From contig CAVPJV010000002.1 in NCBI GenBank assembly GCA_963705515.1, positions 62,001 through 126,000 on the forward strand: a DNA stretch of 64,000 nt, given 5' to 3'. Shown piece by piece: positions 10,509-20,964 of the stretch (position 1 is the first letter of the stretch; every line of letters starts with the position of its first letter). The notes beneath the pieces were generated by a model. That model saw nothing but the letters and a program-made list of their open reading frames with translations, had not been told where the DNA came from and made no database searches. Both the position numbers and the translations under genes were made by a program. This DNA is from Gaiellasilicea sp963705515. Its GTDB lineage: Bacteria; Actinomycetota; Thermoleophilia; Gaiellales; Gaiellaceae.

Positions 10509-11729
10509 TCAGACCGCGACCCCGAGCTGATCCAGCAGCGCGTCGGCGTCCGCCTCGATCTCGATCGAGGCGAACCGGTCGGCCAGGTGGCCGGGTGTCT
10601 TCAGGCCGTCGCCGGTGACGAGGAGCACGACGCGGTCGTTCGCCCCGACCGTTCCCTCGTCGATCGCCTCGCGGAGTGCGCCGAGGCAGATGCCCGCGGC
10701 CGCCTCGCCAAAGACGCCCGTGCTCTCGGCGAGCAGCGCCATGTTCGGAGCGATCTCGTCCTCGGCGACTGCGTGGATCGAGCCGCCCGATGCGCGCGCC
10801 GTCGCCAGCGCGTGGTCACCGTCCGCGGGGTTCCCGATCGCCAGTGAGCTGGCGGACGTCTGCGGCCGGATCGGCTTCACCGGCAGCTCGTCGCGGAAGG
10901 CGGCGGCGACCGGGTCGCACCCTGCCGCCTGGGCGCCGACGAGCTTCGGCGGTGCTCCGTCGACCAGGCCCAACTCGAGGAACTCGCCGAACCCCCGTCC
11001 CAGCTTCGAGAACAGCGCCCCGGAGGCGACCGGGCAGACGACGGCGTCCGGAAGCTCCCACCCGAGCTGCTCGGCGATCTCGAACGCGAGCGTCTTCGAT
11101 CCCTCCGCGTAGTAGGCGCGCAGGCCGACGTTCACGAACGCCCAGGGCAGCTCGAACGAGAGCTCGACGGTGAGCCGGCTGCAGTCGTCGTAGCTGCCCG
11201 CGACCTCGTAGATCGTCGCGCCGTACGCAGCCGTGGGAAGGAGCTTCTCGCGCTCGAGGCCGGCGGGGCAGAAGACGGCCGCGTCGAGGCCCTCGACGGC
11301 TGCGCGCGCCGCGACCGCGCCTGCGAGGTTCCCGGTGGAGGAGCACGCCAGCGTCCGCAGCCCGAGCTCCTGCGCCTTGGCGCACGCGACCGCGACGACG
11401 CGGTCCTTGAAGGAGTGGGTCGGGTTCGCGGTGTCCAGCTTGAGGTAGAGCTCGCGGAGGCCGAGCGTCTCCGCGAGCCGGGGCGCCTCCACGAGCGGCG
11501 TGAATCCGGGCGCGAGCCTCGGCTCGCTCGGGGTCTCGACCGGCAGCAGGGCGCCGTAGCGCCACAGCGACGGCGGGCCGGCGGCGATCGTCTCGCGGGT
11601 GAGGGTCGGGCGGAGCTCGTCGAGGTCGTACACGGGCTCGAGCGGGCCCCAGCACGAGGCGCAGGCGCCGACGGCGTCGAGGCCGCGTTCGGTGCCGCAG
11701 TGGCGGCAGCGGAGGCTGATGGCGGGCAT
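10509..11729 (-). CDS. thrC: Threonine synthase (riboswitch-associated copy)
   Basis: PLP fold-type II enzyme expected to convert O-phosphohomoserine to threonine. It has 406 residues. An N-terminal zinc ribbon has cysteines at 8, 11, 23 and 26. PLP lysine K108 lies in ANPTHSFKDR, the phosphate-binding loop is SSTGNLAGAVAA, and a late SGALFSKLGRGF segment is present. Shine-Dalgarno AGGAG lies 6 bases before the ATG at 11729. Its leader contains a SAM-I riboswitch (11752-11857), which is unexpected for a threonine gene. That leaves open a role nearer methionine synthesis, for example another reaction on O-phosphohomoserine. A paralog lies at 19659-20843. Confidence 0.85.
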   Translation of the reverse strand: MPAISLRCRHCGTERGLDAVGACASCWGPLEPVYDLDELRPTLTRETIAAGPPSLWRYGALLPVETPSEPRLAPGFTPLVEAPRLAETLGLRELYLKLDTANPTHSFKDRVVAVACAKAQELGLRTLACSSTGNLAGAVAARAAVEGLDAAVFCPAGLEREKLLPTAAYGATIYEVAGSYDDCSRLTVELSFELPWAFVNVGLRAYYAEGSKTLAFEIAEQLGWELPDAVVCPVASGALFSKLGRGFGEFLELGLVDGAPPKLVGAQAAGCDPVAAAFRDELPVKPIRPQTSASSLAIGNPADGDHALATARASGGSIHAVAEDEIAPNMALLAESTGVFGEAAAGICLGALREAIDEGTVGANDRVVLLVTGDGLKTPGHLADRFASIEIEADADALLDQLGVAV

Positions 11730-11751
11730 TGGACTCTCCTTCGTCTCGTCG

Positions 11752-11857
11752 CTCTACATCGATCCGAGCGTGCAGCTCGGCCGGTTTGGCACCTTGCGCT
11801 GGCGCAGGTTGCCGAGGCGTCGTCGGGCCGGATCCCTCGACCTCTCTTGATGCGGAG
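11752..11857 (-). ncRNA. SAM-I (S-box) riboswitch
   Basis: The conserved S-box core is readable on the minus strand. CATCAAGAGAGG begins the aptamer, GAGGGA and GGCCCGACGA follow, then CGGCAACC and AGGTGCCAAA. The closing P1 strand GATGTAGAG (11752-11760) pairs with CTCCGCATC (11849-11857). Order and spacing match the SAM-I aptamer. P1 ends about 12 bases before the Shine-Dalgarno AGGAG (11736-11740) of threonine synthase and no T-tract is seen, so translational control is more likely than termination. Confidence 0.92.
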
Positions 11858-11871
11858 CGGGAATCCCGCTC
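11855..11871 (-). repeat. Short inverted repeat at the edge of the SAM riboswitch
   Basis: GAGCGGGAATCCCGCTC forms a 7-bp hairpin with a 3-base loop. Its last three bases are also the first bases of riboswitch helix P1, so the two may compete. There is no T-tract, so it is not called a terminator for ilvD. Confidence 0.4.
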
Positions 11872-11883
11872 TGTTGGCTAAGA

Positions 11884-11898
11884 GTGTACAAAGGAAAG
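11884..11898 (-). promoter_or_regulatory. Candidate operator, copy 4 of shared 15-bp motif
   Basis: GTGTACAAAGGAAAG on the plus strand (13 of 15 matches to copy 3). It lies just past the ilvD stop and about 27 bases before the 5' side of the SAM riboswitch, oriented toward threonine synthase. It suggests a separate promoter for the riboswitch-thrC transcript. Confidence 0.45.
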
Positions 11899-11899
11899 C

Positions 11900-13607
11900 T
11901 CAGGCTCGCGTCACCGCGCCGTCCGAGGCGGAGGAGACGAGCCGCGCGTACTTGGCGAGGACACCGGACTCGTAGCGTGGCGCCGGCGGCGACCATGCCT
12001 CCAGCCGGGCCGCGAGCTCGTCGTCGGACAGCTCCACGCGCAGCTCGCGCGTCTCGACGTCGAGCACGACCGTGTCCCCCTCCTCGAGGGCGGCGAGCGG
12101 GCCGCCGTGAAACGCCTCGGGCGTGACGTGGCCGACCATGAAGCCGTGGGTCGCGCCCGAAAAGCGGCCGTCCGTGACCAGGGCGACCGAGTCCGACAGC
12201 CCTTCGCCGACGATCGCCGCGGTCACGTGCAGCATCTCGCGCATCCCGGGGCCGCCGGCCGGGCCCTCGTAGCGGATCACGACGACGTCTCCGGGCCGGA
12301 TCGTCCGCGCTTTGACCGCCGCGAAGCAGGCTTCCTCGGAGTCGAAGACGCGCGCCGGGCCGCGGTGGACGAGCCGGTCGTGCCCCGCGAGCTTCACGAT
12401 CGCGCCGTCCGGCGCGAGGTTGCCGTAGAGCACGCGTAGACCGCCGGTCGCCTTCAGTGGCGCCTCGAGCGGGACGACGACCTCCTGCTCGGGGGTCTCC
12501 TCGACCTCCTCTGCGATCTGGGCGAGTGAGCGTCCGTCCACGTTCAGGGCCGAGCCGGTGAGCAGGCCGTCCCGCTTCAGCAGCTCGCGTGCGACGAGCG
12601 CAACGCCACCGGCGGCGTGCATGTCCGTCGCGACGAAGCGTCCGCCGGGCTTGAGGCTCGCGACCACGGGCGTGCGCGCCGCAACCGCGTCGAAGTCCTC
12701 GAGCGTGTACGGGATCCCCAGCTCGCGCGCGATCGCGAGCACGTGCAGCACCCCGTTCGTCGAGCCGCCGCTGGCGGCGATCGAGGCGGCGGCGTTGTCG
12801 AGCGCCTCGCGCGTGATGATCTGCGACGGCCGGACGTCGTCGCGTACGAGCCGCATCGCGAGCCTACCGGCCAGGTACGCCGCCTCCTCCTTGCTCGGGT
12901 CCAGCGCCGGGATCCCGTTGAGCCCGGCCGGCGAGATGCCGAGGAAGTCGAGCGCCGTCGACATCGTGTTCGCCGTGAACTGGCCACCGCAGGCGCCGGC
13001 CCCCGGGCACGCGACGCTCTCGAGCGCGTGCACCTCGGCGCCGCTCATCGTGCCCGCGGCGTGCGCGCCGACGGCCTCGAAGACGTCCTGGATCGTGACG
13101 TCGGCGCCGTTGTACGTGCCGGGCGCGATCGAGCCGTTGTAGAGCGCCAGCCCGGGGAGGTCGAGCCGCGCCAGTGCCATCACGGCCGCCGGGATCGTCT
13201 TGTCGCAGCCGACGAGGCAGACGAGCCCGTCGAAGAGGTGCCCTCGCGCGACCAGCTCGATCGAGTCGGCGATCACCTCGCGCGAGACGAGCGACGCCCG
13301 CATCCCTTCCGTCCCCATCGAGACGCCGTCGGAGACGGCGATCGTGTTGAACTCCATCGGGGTCCCGCCGGCGTCGCGGATGCCGCGCTTCACGTGCTGA
13401 GCCAGCGCCCGCTGGTTCAGGTTGCAGGGCATCGTCTCGATCCAGTTCGTCGCCACACCGACCAGCGGCCGAGCGAGGTCCTCGTCGGTGAAGCCCGTGC
13501 CCTTCAGCATCGCCCGGGCCGGAGCGCGGTCGGCTCCGTTCGTCAGGGCGGCGCTGTGCCGCTTGGCGGGGTCGCTGGGGCGGTCGTACGGATCAGCCGA
13601 CGCCTTG

Positions 13608-13618
<11 letters not shown>
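11900..13618 (-). CDS. ilvD: Dihydroxy-acid dehydratase
   Basis: Fe-S enzyme of valine and isoleucine synthesis that dehydrates 2,3-dihydroxy acids. The protein has 572 residues, the usual length. Cluster and active-site motifs are present: TMPCNLNQ, LVGCDKTIPAAVMA and GAGACGGQFTANTMS. The C-terminal TDGRFSGATHGF signature is also present. The start is GTG at 13618, overlapping the end of ilvC by 11 bases. It is the sixth gene of the leftward leuA-ilv block. Beyond it lie a promoter-like region and the SAM riboswitch of threonine synthase. Confidence 0.96.
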
Positions 13619-14612
<994 letters not shown>

Positions 14613-14626
14613 GTCGTTTCCTCCCG

Positions 14627-15142
14627 CTAGCTGTGGACGAGTTGCCTGTTGCTATCAGAGCGCGTGGCCGAGGCTCGTGCCAGCCCGATCCGGCCGGTGC
14701 GAGCGAGCTCCTTGATCCCGTGGGGGCGCAGGAGCTCCTCGAACGTGTCGATCTGCTCGGACGCGCCGACGACCTCGAAGACGATCGCGTTCGGGCCGAC
14801 GTCGGCCACCCTGACGCCGAGCACCTCCGCGAGCGAGAGAAGCTCCGCGCGCTTCGCCGGCGGAGCCGTGACCGTGATCAGGGCGAGCTCCCGCTCGACC
14901 GACTGGCCGTGCTGTAGCTCGCTGACGCGCAGGACGTTGACGAGCTTGTGCATCTGCTTCTCGATCTGCTCCAGCGAGTGCTGCGAGCAGTCGACCCGCA
15001 TGACGATCCGCGAGACGTCGGGGCGCTCGGTGGGGCCGACCGCGAGGCTCTCGATGTTGTAGCCGCGGCGCGCGAACATGCTGGAGATCCGCATCAGTGC
15101 GCCCGGCTTGTCCTCGACCAGGACGGAGAGCGTATGGATCAC
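14627..15142 (-). CDS. ilvN: Acetolactate synthase small (regulatory) subunit
   Basis: Regulatory partner of IlvB that confers valine feedback control. The protein has 171 residues. The N-terminal ACT domain begins HTLSVLVEDKPGALMRISSM and has the RRGYNIESLAVG motif. The C-terminal ACT-like domain follows from about residue 80. The GTG start at 15142 overlaps the ilvB stop (GTGA). Because LeuA in the same block lacks its own regulatory domain, this may be the main feedback-sensing protein of the operon. Confidence 0.95.
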   Translation of the reverse strand: MIHTLSVLVEDKPGALMRISSMFARRGYNIESLAVGPTERPDVSRIVMRVDCSQHSLEQIEKQMHKLVNVLRVSELQHGQSVERELALITVTAPPAKRAELLSLAEVLGVRVADVGPNAIVFEVVGASEQIDTFEELLRPHGIKELARTGRIGLARASATRSDSNRQLVHS

Positions 15143-16866
15143 GGGACCGGCACCGCCTGCTGGTCGCCGTACTCGACGAGGTCGAGCGCGGCCGCCCCGG
15201 CTGGGATCATCGGGAAGCAGTGCTCGGCCGGCTCGACGCGGCAGTCGACCACGGCAGTGCGGCCGCAGGCGAGCGCCTCCGCGAGCGCGGAGTCGAGCTC
15301 GTCCTCGTCGTCGACGCGCAGGCCGATGGCGCCATAGGCCTCGGCGAGCTTGACGTAGTCGGGCGACCCGGCGTCGAGACGCACCTGTGAGAAGCGCTCC
15401 TCGAAGAACATGTCCTGCCACTGCCGGACCATCCCGAGGTAGCCGTTGTTGATGATCACGACGACGATCGGCAGGTTCTCGGTGACGGACGTCGCGAGCT
15501 CTTGCGACGTCATCTGGAAGCAGCCGTCGCCGTCGACGCAGACCACCGTCGCATCGGGGCGGGCTGCCTTCGCGCCGACCGCGGCGGGGAGCCCGTAGCC
15601 CATCGTGCCCAGGCCGCCCGAGGTGATGAAGCTGCGCGGCCGGTCGCAGAGCAGGTACTGCATTGCCCACATCTGATGCTGGCCGACGCCGGTCGTCCAG
15701 ATCACGTCGTCGCGACCGCTCGTCTGCGCCTGGAGCGCCTCGAGGACGCTCTGCGGCTTGAGCAGGTCGCCGTCGTCGCCGTACCGAAGTGGGAATTCGT
15801 CGCGCCAGTCGGCGAGCTGCGCCAGCCACGGCCCCGTCTGAGAGGCGACCCCGTCGGCGCGGAGCTCCTCGAAGGCGTTCGCCAGCTCGGTGAGGATCTG
15901 CTTCAGCGGCCCGACGACGGGGACGTCCGCGTGGCGGAGCTTCCCGATCTCGGCTGCGTCGACGTCGAGGTGGACCACGGAGGCGCCGGGCGCGAACGCG
16001 GCCAGCTTGCCGGTGACGCGGTCGTCGAAGCGCGCGCCGACCGACACGAGCACGTCGCACTTGTTCATCGCCCAGTTCGACCACTTGGCGCCGTGCATGC
16101 CGGGCCAGCCGAAGTGGAGGTCGTGCGTCTCCGGGAAGGCGCTCTTCGCCATCAGCGTCGTCACGACGGGGAGCTGCCAGAGCTCGGCGAGCCGGCGCAG
16201 CTCGGCGCAGGCATCCGCGTTGATCGTCCCGCCGCCGACGTAGAGCACGGGCCGCTGCGCCTCCGCGATCGCGTGCGCGGCTGCGCGCACCTGCTTCACG
16301 TTCACGCTCGCGGCGGGACGCCAGCCGGGGAGGTCGATCTCGTCCGGGTACTCGAAGTCGATCGCGGCTTCCTGGACGTCGCGTGGGATGTCGACGAGAA
16401 CGGGGCCGCAGCGGCCCGTCTGCGCGATGTGGAACGCCGCCTTGATTGCGTGTGGCAGCTCGTCGACGTCCTGGACGAGCCACGAGTGCTTGACGATCGG
16501 GATCGTGATCCCGGTGATGTCGCACTCCTGAAACGCGTCGGTGCCGATCAGGTTCGACCGCACCTGCCCGGTGACGCACACGAGCGGGGTCGAGTCCATC
16601 CAGGCGTCCGCGATCGGGGTGACGAGGTTCGTGGCGCCCGGCCCGGAGGTGGCGAAGGCGACACCGACACGGCCCGACGCGCGAGCGTAGCCCTCGGCCA
16701 TGTGGCCCGCTCCTTGCTCGTGGCGCGCGAGCACGTGGCGGATCGTGGTGCCGCGGGCAAGCGCGTCGTACGTCGGCAGGATCGCGCCGCCTGGAATGCC
16801 GAATACCGTGTCGACGCCTTCGGCCTCGAGCGAACGAAGGAGCGCGTCGGCGCCGTTCATCCGCAT
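15139..16866 (-). CDS. ilvB: Acetolactate synthase large subunit
   Basis: TPP- and FAD-dependent enzyme that condenses pyruvate with pyruvate or 2-oxobutyrate. It has 575 residues. The catalytic glutamate lies in HEQGAGHMAEGYARASG. The TPP motif runs from VCVDGDGCFQM to IINNGYLGMVRQW. VLVDIPRDVQ marks the middle domain. The ATG at 16866 overlaps the stop of the upstream dehydrogenase-like gene (TGATG), and its stop overlaps ilvN, so three genes are tightly coupled. Confidence 0.96.
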   Translation of the reverse strand: MRMNGADALLRSLEAEGVDTVFGIPGGAILPTYDALARGTTIRHVLARHEQGAGHMAEGYARASGRVGVAFATSGPGATNLVTPIADAWMDSTPLVCVTGQVRSNLIGTDAFQECDITGITIPIVKHSWLVQDVDELPHAIKAAFHIAQTGRCGPVLVDIPRDVQEAAIDFEYPDEIDLPGWRPAASVNVKQVRAAAHAIAEAQRPVLYVGGGTINADACAELRRLAELWQLPVVTTLMAKSAFPETHDLHFGWPGMHGAKWSNWAMNKCDVLVSVGARFDDRVTGKLAAFAPGASVVHLDVDAAEIGKLRHADVPVVGPLKQILTELANAFEELRADGVASQTGPWLAQLADWRDEFPLRYGDDGDLLKPQSVLEALQAQTSGRDDVIWTTGVGQHQMWAMQYLLCDRPRSFITSGGLGTMGYGLPAAVGAKAARPDATVVCVDGDGCFQMTSQELATSVTENLPIVVVIINNGYLGMVRQWQDMFFEERFSQVRLDAGSPDYVKLAEAYGAIGLRVDDEDELDSALAEALACGRTAVVDCRVEPAEHCFPMIPAGAAALDLVEYGDQQAVPVP

Positions 16867-17770
16867 CACACGGCCTTCAGGAACTCGGCATTCGAATGCG
16901 ACTGCGGCAACTGCGCGAGCACGGCGTCCGTCAACTCGCTGGTCATCGAGACGGTGCCGACCGCGCGCGCTGCGCCGTTGCCGAGCACGTGCGAGACGGC
17001 CGCTGAGAGCGTGGCCCCTGCGCCCCGCTCGCCGAGGCCCTCGAGCATCAGCGCCGCCGCGAGCAGCATCGAGCTCGGGTCGGCGACGCCTTGGCCGGCG
17101 ATGTCCGTCGCGGTGCCGTGGCTCGGGCCGTAGATGCCCGGTCCAGCTGCGGCCGCCCGGCCCCAGGCGAGCACGCGGTGCGAGTCGAGGCACCAGGGAA
17201 GCTCGGCCAGGGCGACGAGCAGCGGCCGGTCGCAGACGACGACGTCGAAGGTCCCCGGCTGCGAGACCAGAGCCTGGATCGCCCGTCGCGTCGAGAGGCG
17301 TGCGACGTCGAGGCCGTCGTCCCGATCGGCGGCGGCGTCCGCCTCGTGCTCCCAGCCGTCCTCGCTGCCGACGAGCGTGAGGTGGCCGCGGCTGAACTGG
17401 GCCGCGGTGGCGGCACGGTCGAGCGTCCACTCCCACGCGTCGGCGCGGAGCGGCGCGACGAACGTGATCGCAGCGGCCCGGCGCCGAACGCGCGTCACCG
17501 CGGCACGGAGGTCGAGCTCGCTCTCGAGCGCCAGGAGCAGCGACTGGTCGACGGTGGCGGCGAGGATCGCGTCGGAGTCAAGCGCTGCGTCCCGCGACGC
17601 GGGCGGGAACGGGTTCCCGAACCGCATCGTCGCGTCCGCGCCGAAGGGAACGTGGCGCTCGTCCAGCGCGAAGCCGTGGAGCCGTGACGCCTCCCGCATG
17701 CCGCGGCTGGCCTGGGCCATCACCTCCGGCCCGATTCCGTCGCCTGCGAGACATGCGATCGAGTAGGTCG

Positions 17771-17774
<4 letters not shown>
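16866..17774 (-). CDS. Degenerate isopropylmalate/isocitrate dehydrogenase-family protein
   Basis: The 302-residue protein keeps the two ends of the family: GDGIGPEVM near the N-terminus, and GPSHGTATDIAGQGVADPSS near residue 230, equivalent to the NAD-site loop of LeuB. The middle is not conserved. The VDK-N catalytic lysine motif is absent. Where intact LeuB (9128-10126) has FGDILSD with two metal aspartates, this protein has CDRPLLVALAELPW. Catalysis as a dehydrogenase is therefore unlikely. It is uninterrupted and exactly embedded between leuA (GTGA overlap) and ilvB (TGATG overlap), which argues it is retained for some role. That role is unknown; a nucleotide-binding regulatory or partner subunit is one guess. 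Confidence 0.8.
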
Positions 17775-18919
<1,145 letters not shown>

Positions 18920-18935
18920 CTGTTCCTCCTTGACC

Positions 18936-18955
18936 GGCCCGCCCGCGGGCGGACC
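18936..18955 (-). promoter_or_regulatory. Hairpin adjacent to the leuA ribosome binding site
   Basis: An 8-bp GC stem with a four-base loop (arms 18936-18943 and 18948-18955, one G-U pair) ends three bases before the SD-region match and about six before the AGGAGG core. No T-tract follows. It could restrict ribosome access or act as part of an attenuator. Confidence 0.5.
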
Positions 18956-19004
18956 TGTGGCGTCCGATGGTGGGCGTCTGCGCCTGCGCGGCGCGTGGTC
19001 GCTA

Positions 19005-19022
19005 CTCCCCCTAGAGGGGGAG
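19005..19022 (-). promoter_or_regulatory. Hairpin overlapping the end of the leuA leader peptide
   Basis: CTCCCCCTAGAGGGGGAG forms a 7-bp stem with a four-base loop. The leader peptide stop codon (19011-19013) overlaps the loop-side end of this hairpin, so a ribosome at the last leucine codons would prevent the hairpin from forming. This is the arrangement expected of an attenuator. Confidence 0.55.
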
Positions 19023-19106
19023 AATCAGGAGGACGAGACCGATCGACCCGGACGGGGCTGCTACGTGGGCCCGAGCAGGGCCTGCGATCCGGGGTACGGT
19101 CGTCAT
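19011..19106 (-). CDS. Leader peptide of the leuA-ilv operon (attenuator)
   Basis: A 31-codon frame starts at ATG 19106 (or at the GTG directly before it, 19109) and stops at TAG 19011. Its last ten residues are IGLVLLILPL, eight of which are Leu, Ile or Val. The leuA TTG follows 91 bases downstream, with hairpins between. Such a run of product codons just before a biosynthetic operon is the hallmark of ribosome-mediated attenuation by branched-chain tRNA charging. A weak promoter (TTGACA at 19139-19144, CAGACT at 19116-19121) would start transcription near 19109, giving an almost leaderless peptide. No homology evidence was available. Confidence 0.72.
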   Translation of the reverse strand: MTTVPRIAGPARAHVAAPSGSIGLVLLILPL

Positions 19107-19130
19107 CACCGGCTCAGTCTGGTGGTGGCG

Positions 19131-19145
19131 CTTTACTTTGTCAAG
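19131..19145 (+). promoter_or_regulatory. Candidate operator, copy 5 of shared 15-bp motif
   Basis: CTTTACTTTGTCAAG (11 of 15 matches to copy 3) in the leuA leader / HxlR divergent region. It overlaps the TTGACA proposed as the -35 box of the leuA leader, so a bound protein would block that promoter. Copy 6 starts 18 bases away. Confidence 0.45.
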
Positions 19146-19148
19146 TGG

Positions 19149-19163
19149 CTGTAGCTCCTACAC
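19149..19163. promoter_or_regulatory. Candidate operator, copy 6 of shared motif (dyad)
   Basis: CTGTAGCTCCTACAC has arms TGTAG and CTACA separated by three bases. It shares the outer bases but not the A-rich centre of the other copies. It lies upstream of both the leuA leader and the HxlR gene. Confidence 0.4.
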
Positions 19164-19293
19164 CAATCGGTCTAGGTTTTCAGACCCAGCCTTGCGGTAA
19201 CCTTTGCACGGAGTAAAGTCGCTGTTGTAGATGCATTGCGGTTCTCGGCGAGCGATTCCCGCCCGCCCCGCTCACATGGAGGCAACAAACGGG

Positions 19294-19662
19294 ATGAAGA
19301 CACAGCTCGAGGACGTGGATCTTGCGCGCAACGCGGTAGCGTCCACCGGTGAGATCGTCGCATCGAAGTGGACACCTCTGCTCATCCACGAGCTCGGCGG
19401 CGGCACTCGCCGGTTCCGGGAGCTCGAACGCGTCTGCAAGGGCATGAGCACGCGAACCCTCGCCGACCGCCTGCGCTCGCTCGAACAGGTCGGCGTCGTC
19501 GCCAGGCACAGCTATCCCGAGTCTCCGCCGCGGGTCGAGTACCAGCTGACCGAGAAGGGTCGGGCGCTGCTGCCGATCATCCGGGAGATGCGGAAGTTCG
19601 GGACGAACTGGCTCGTGCCGGGCGCCGCGCGCAGCTCGACGCGCAGCTCCGGCGCGCGCTAG
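19294..19662 (+). CDS. HxlR-family transcriptional regulator
   Basis: Winged-helix DNA-binding protein of 122 residues. The HxlR signature is complete: SKWTPLLIHEL, RRFRELERVCKGMSTRTLAD, RLRSLEQVGVVARHSY, then PPRVEYQLTEKGRALLPII. The ATG at 19294 is preferred because GGAGG lies 11 bases upstream; in-frame ATGs at 19231 and 19276 are alternatives. It diverges from the leuA operon, and the shared spacer holds two or more copies of the recurring 15-bp motif. It is therefore the best candidate in the window for the protein that binds that motif. The last four bases overlap the converging threonine-synthase-like gene. Confidence 0.88.
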   Translation: MKTQLEDVDLARNAVASTGEIVASKWTPLLIHELGGGTRRFRELERVCKGMSTRTLADRLRSLEQVGVVARHSYPESPPRVEYQLTEKGRALLPIIREMRKFGTNWLVPGAARSSTRSSGAR

Positions 19663-20843
19663 CCTCGGCCGACGCCGAGCGCGGCCAGGAAGTGGTCGGT
19701 GTCGGCCTCGATCTCGTGCGCCCGATAGGGGATCCCCGCGCGCGGCGGCTCTGTGCCCGTACCCGTGACGACCAGCACGACCCGCTCGCCCGCCGCGATC
19801 GCCCCTGACCTGACCAGCTCGACGAGCGCGCCGAAAGCGACGCCGCCTGCGGGATCAGCCACGACGCCGGAGTCCTCGGCGAGCAGTTCCGTGCTCGGTT
19901 CGATCAGCTCCTCGGCGACCGTGGTGATGGCGCCGCCGGACATGCGAGCGGCACCGATCGCGAGCTCGCCGTAGCTCGGGTCACCGACCGCGAGCGAGCG
20001 GGCAACCGTGTTCGGCGTCACGCGCGACGGTGGACGCTCGTCGGCCCAGGCGGCTGCGACGGGCGGGCAGCCACCGGGCTGCGCCCCGTACATCCGCGGC
20101 CGCCGGTCCGGGACGAGACCCAGCTCGACGAGCTCGACGAATCCCTGGGTCAGCTTTGCGAAGAGAGCGCCTGAGGCCACGGGGCTGACGATCGCGTCCG
20201 GCAGCTCCCAGTCGAGCTGCTCCGCGATCTCGTAGGCGATCGTCTTGATCCCCTCGACCGCGAACGGTTGCAGGTTCCCGTCCAGGAACCCCCACGGAAA
20301 GAGCGTCTCGAGGTCATGTTCCAGGCGGCAGCAGTCCTCGAGCGTCCCGTGCACCCGGAAGACGCTCGTGCCCTCGGCCCCGGGCGGAAGCACGAGCTGC
20401 TCCGCGCCGACCGGTGTGAGGATGACTCCTTCGAGGCCGACGCCGGCGCAATGAGCCGCGACGGCTGCTCCGAGGTTTCCGGTCGACGCGCAGAGCACGG
20501 TGCCGAACCCGAACTCCTGGGCAGCCTTCACGGCGCTCGCCGCCATCCGATCCTTGAAGGAGCTGGTCGGGTTCGCCGTCTCCAGCTTCAGCTGGACCTC
20601 GATGCCGAGTGCGGCGGAGACGCGGGGCGCAGGGACGAGCGGCGTACGGTTCGGGATCGCCGTCTCGCGGTGCGGTAGCAGCGCTCGGTCGCTCGAGAGC
20701 TCCTGCGGATCGGCGAGCAGGCTGCCGTTGCCGTTGGAGACGTAGCGGACGTCGAGCGGGCCAGAACAGGCGGCGCAGTGCGAGACCGGCGCGAGCGGAT
20801 GCGTCTCCTCGCAGATCCGGCAGCTGAGGACGGCGTTGTTCAC
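19659..20843 (-). CDS. Threonine synthase-like PLP enzyme (second copy)
   Basis: Fold-type II PLP enzyme of 394 residues, clearly paralogous to the gene at 10509-11729. The zinc ribbon has cysteines at 8, 11, 23 and 26. PLP lysine K97 lies in ANPTSSFKDR, with ASTGNLGAAVAA as the phosphate loop and the PVASGALFAKL segment. The start is GTG at 20843. It lies 121 bases downstream of a MoaD/ThiS-type sulfur carrier on the same strand. That context resembles sulfur-carrier-dependent beta-replacement systems such as CysO-CysM, so it may use a protein thiocarboxylate. Plain threonine synthase remains possible. Confidence 0.8.
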   Translation of the reverse strand: MNNAVLSCRICEETHPLAPVSHCAACSGPLDVRYVSNGNGSLLADPQELSSDRALLPHRETAIPNRTPLVPAPRVSAALGIEVQLKLETANPTSSFKDRMAASAVKAAQEFGFGTVLCASTGNLGAAVAAHCAGVGLEGVILTPVGAEQLVLPPGAEGTSVFRVHGTLEDCCRLEHDLETLFPWGFLDGNLQPFAVEGIKTIAYEIAEQLDWELPDAIVSPVASGALFAKLTQGFVELVELGLVPDRRPRMYGAQPGGCPPVAAAWADERPPSRVTPNTVARSLAVGDPSYGELAIGAARMSGGAITTVAEELIEPSTELLAEDSGVVADPAGGVAFGALVELVRSGAIAAGERVVLVVTGTGTEPPRAGIPYRAHEIEADTDHFLAALGVGRG

Positions 20844-20964
20844 GACCCCGCCTCTGTGAATCGTGCTAGGCGGCGGAGCGGGGAGGGAAGGCCGTCTAGC
20901 GCGGACGCGCGCGCACGATAAGAAGCCCCTCGATAATCGCTACAGGCATGCGCGCGGTCACGAT

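Noticed and set aside
11855..11871. Intrinsic terminator for ilvD
   Set aside because: The hairpin is good but no T-tract follows, and its edge belongs to the SAM riboswitch P1 helix. Listed only as an inverted repeat.
19206..19220. A further copy of the 15-bp motif (TTGCACGGAGTAAAG)
   Set aside because: Only 10 of 15 matches and lacking the TGTAG part; too weak to list as an operator.
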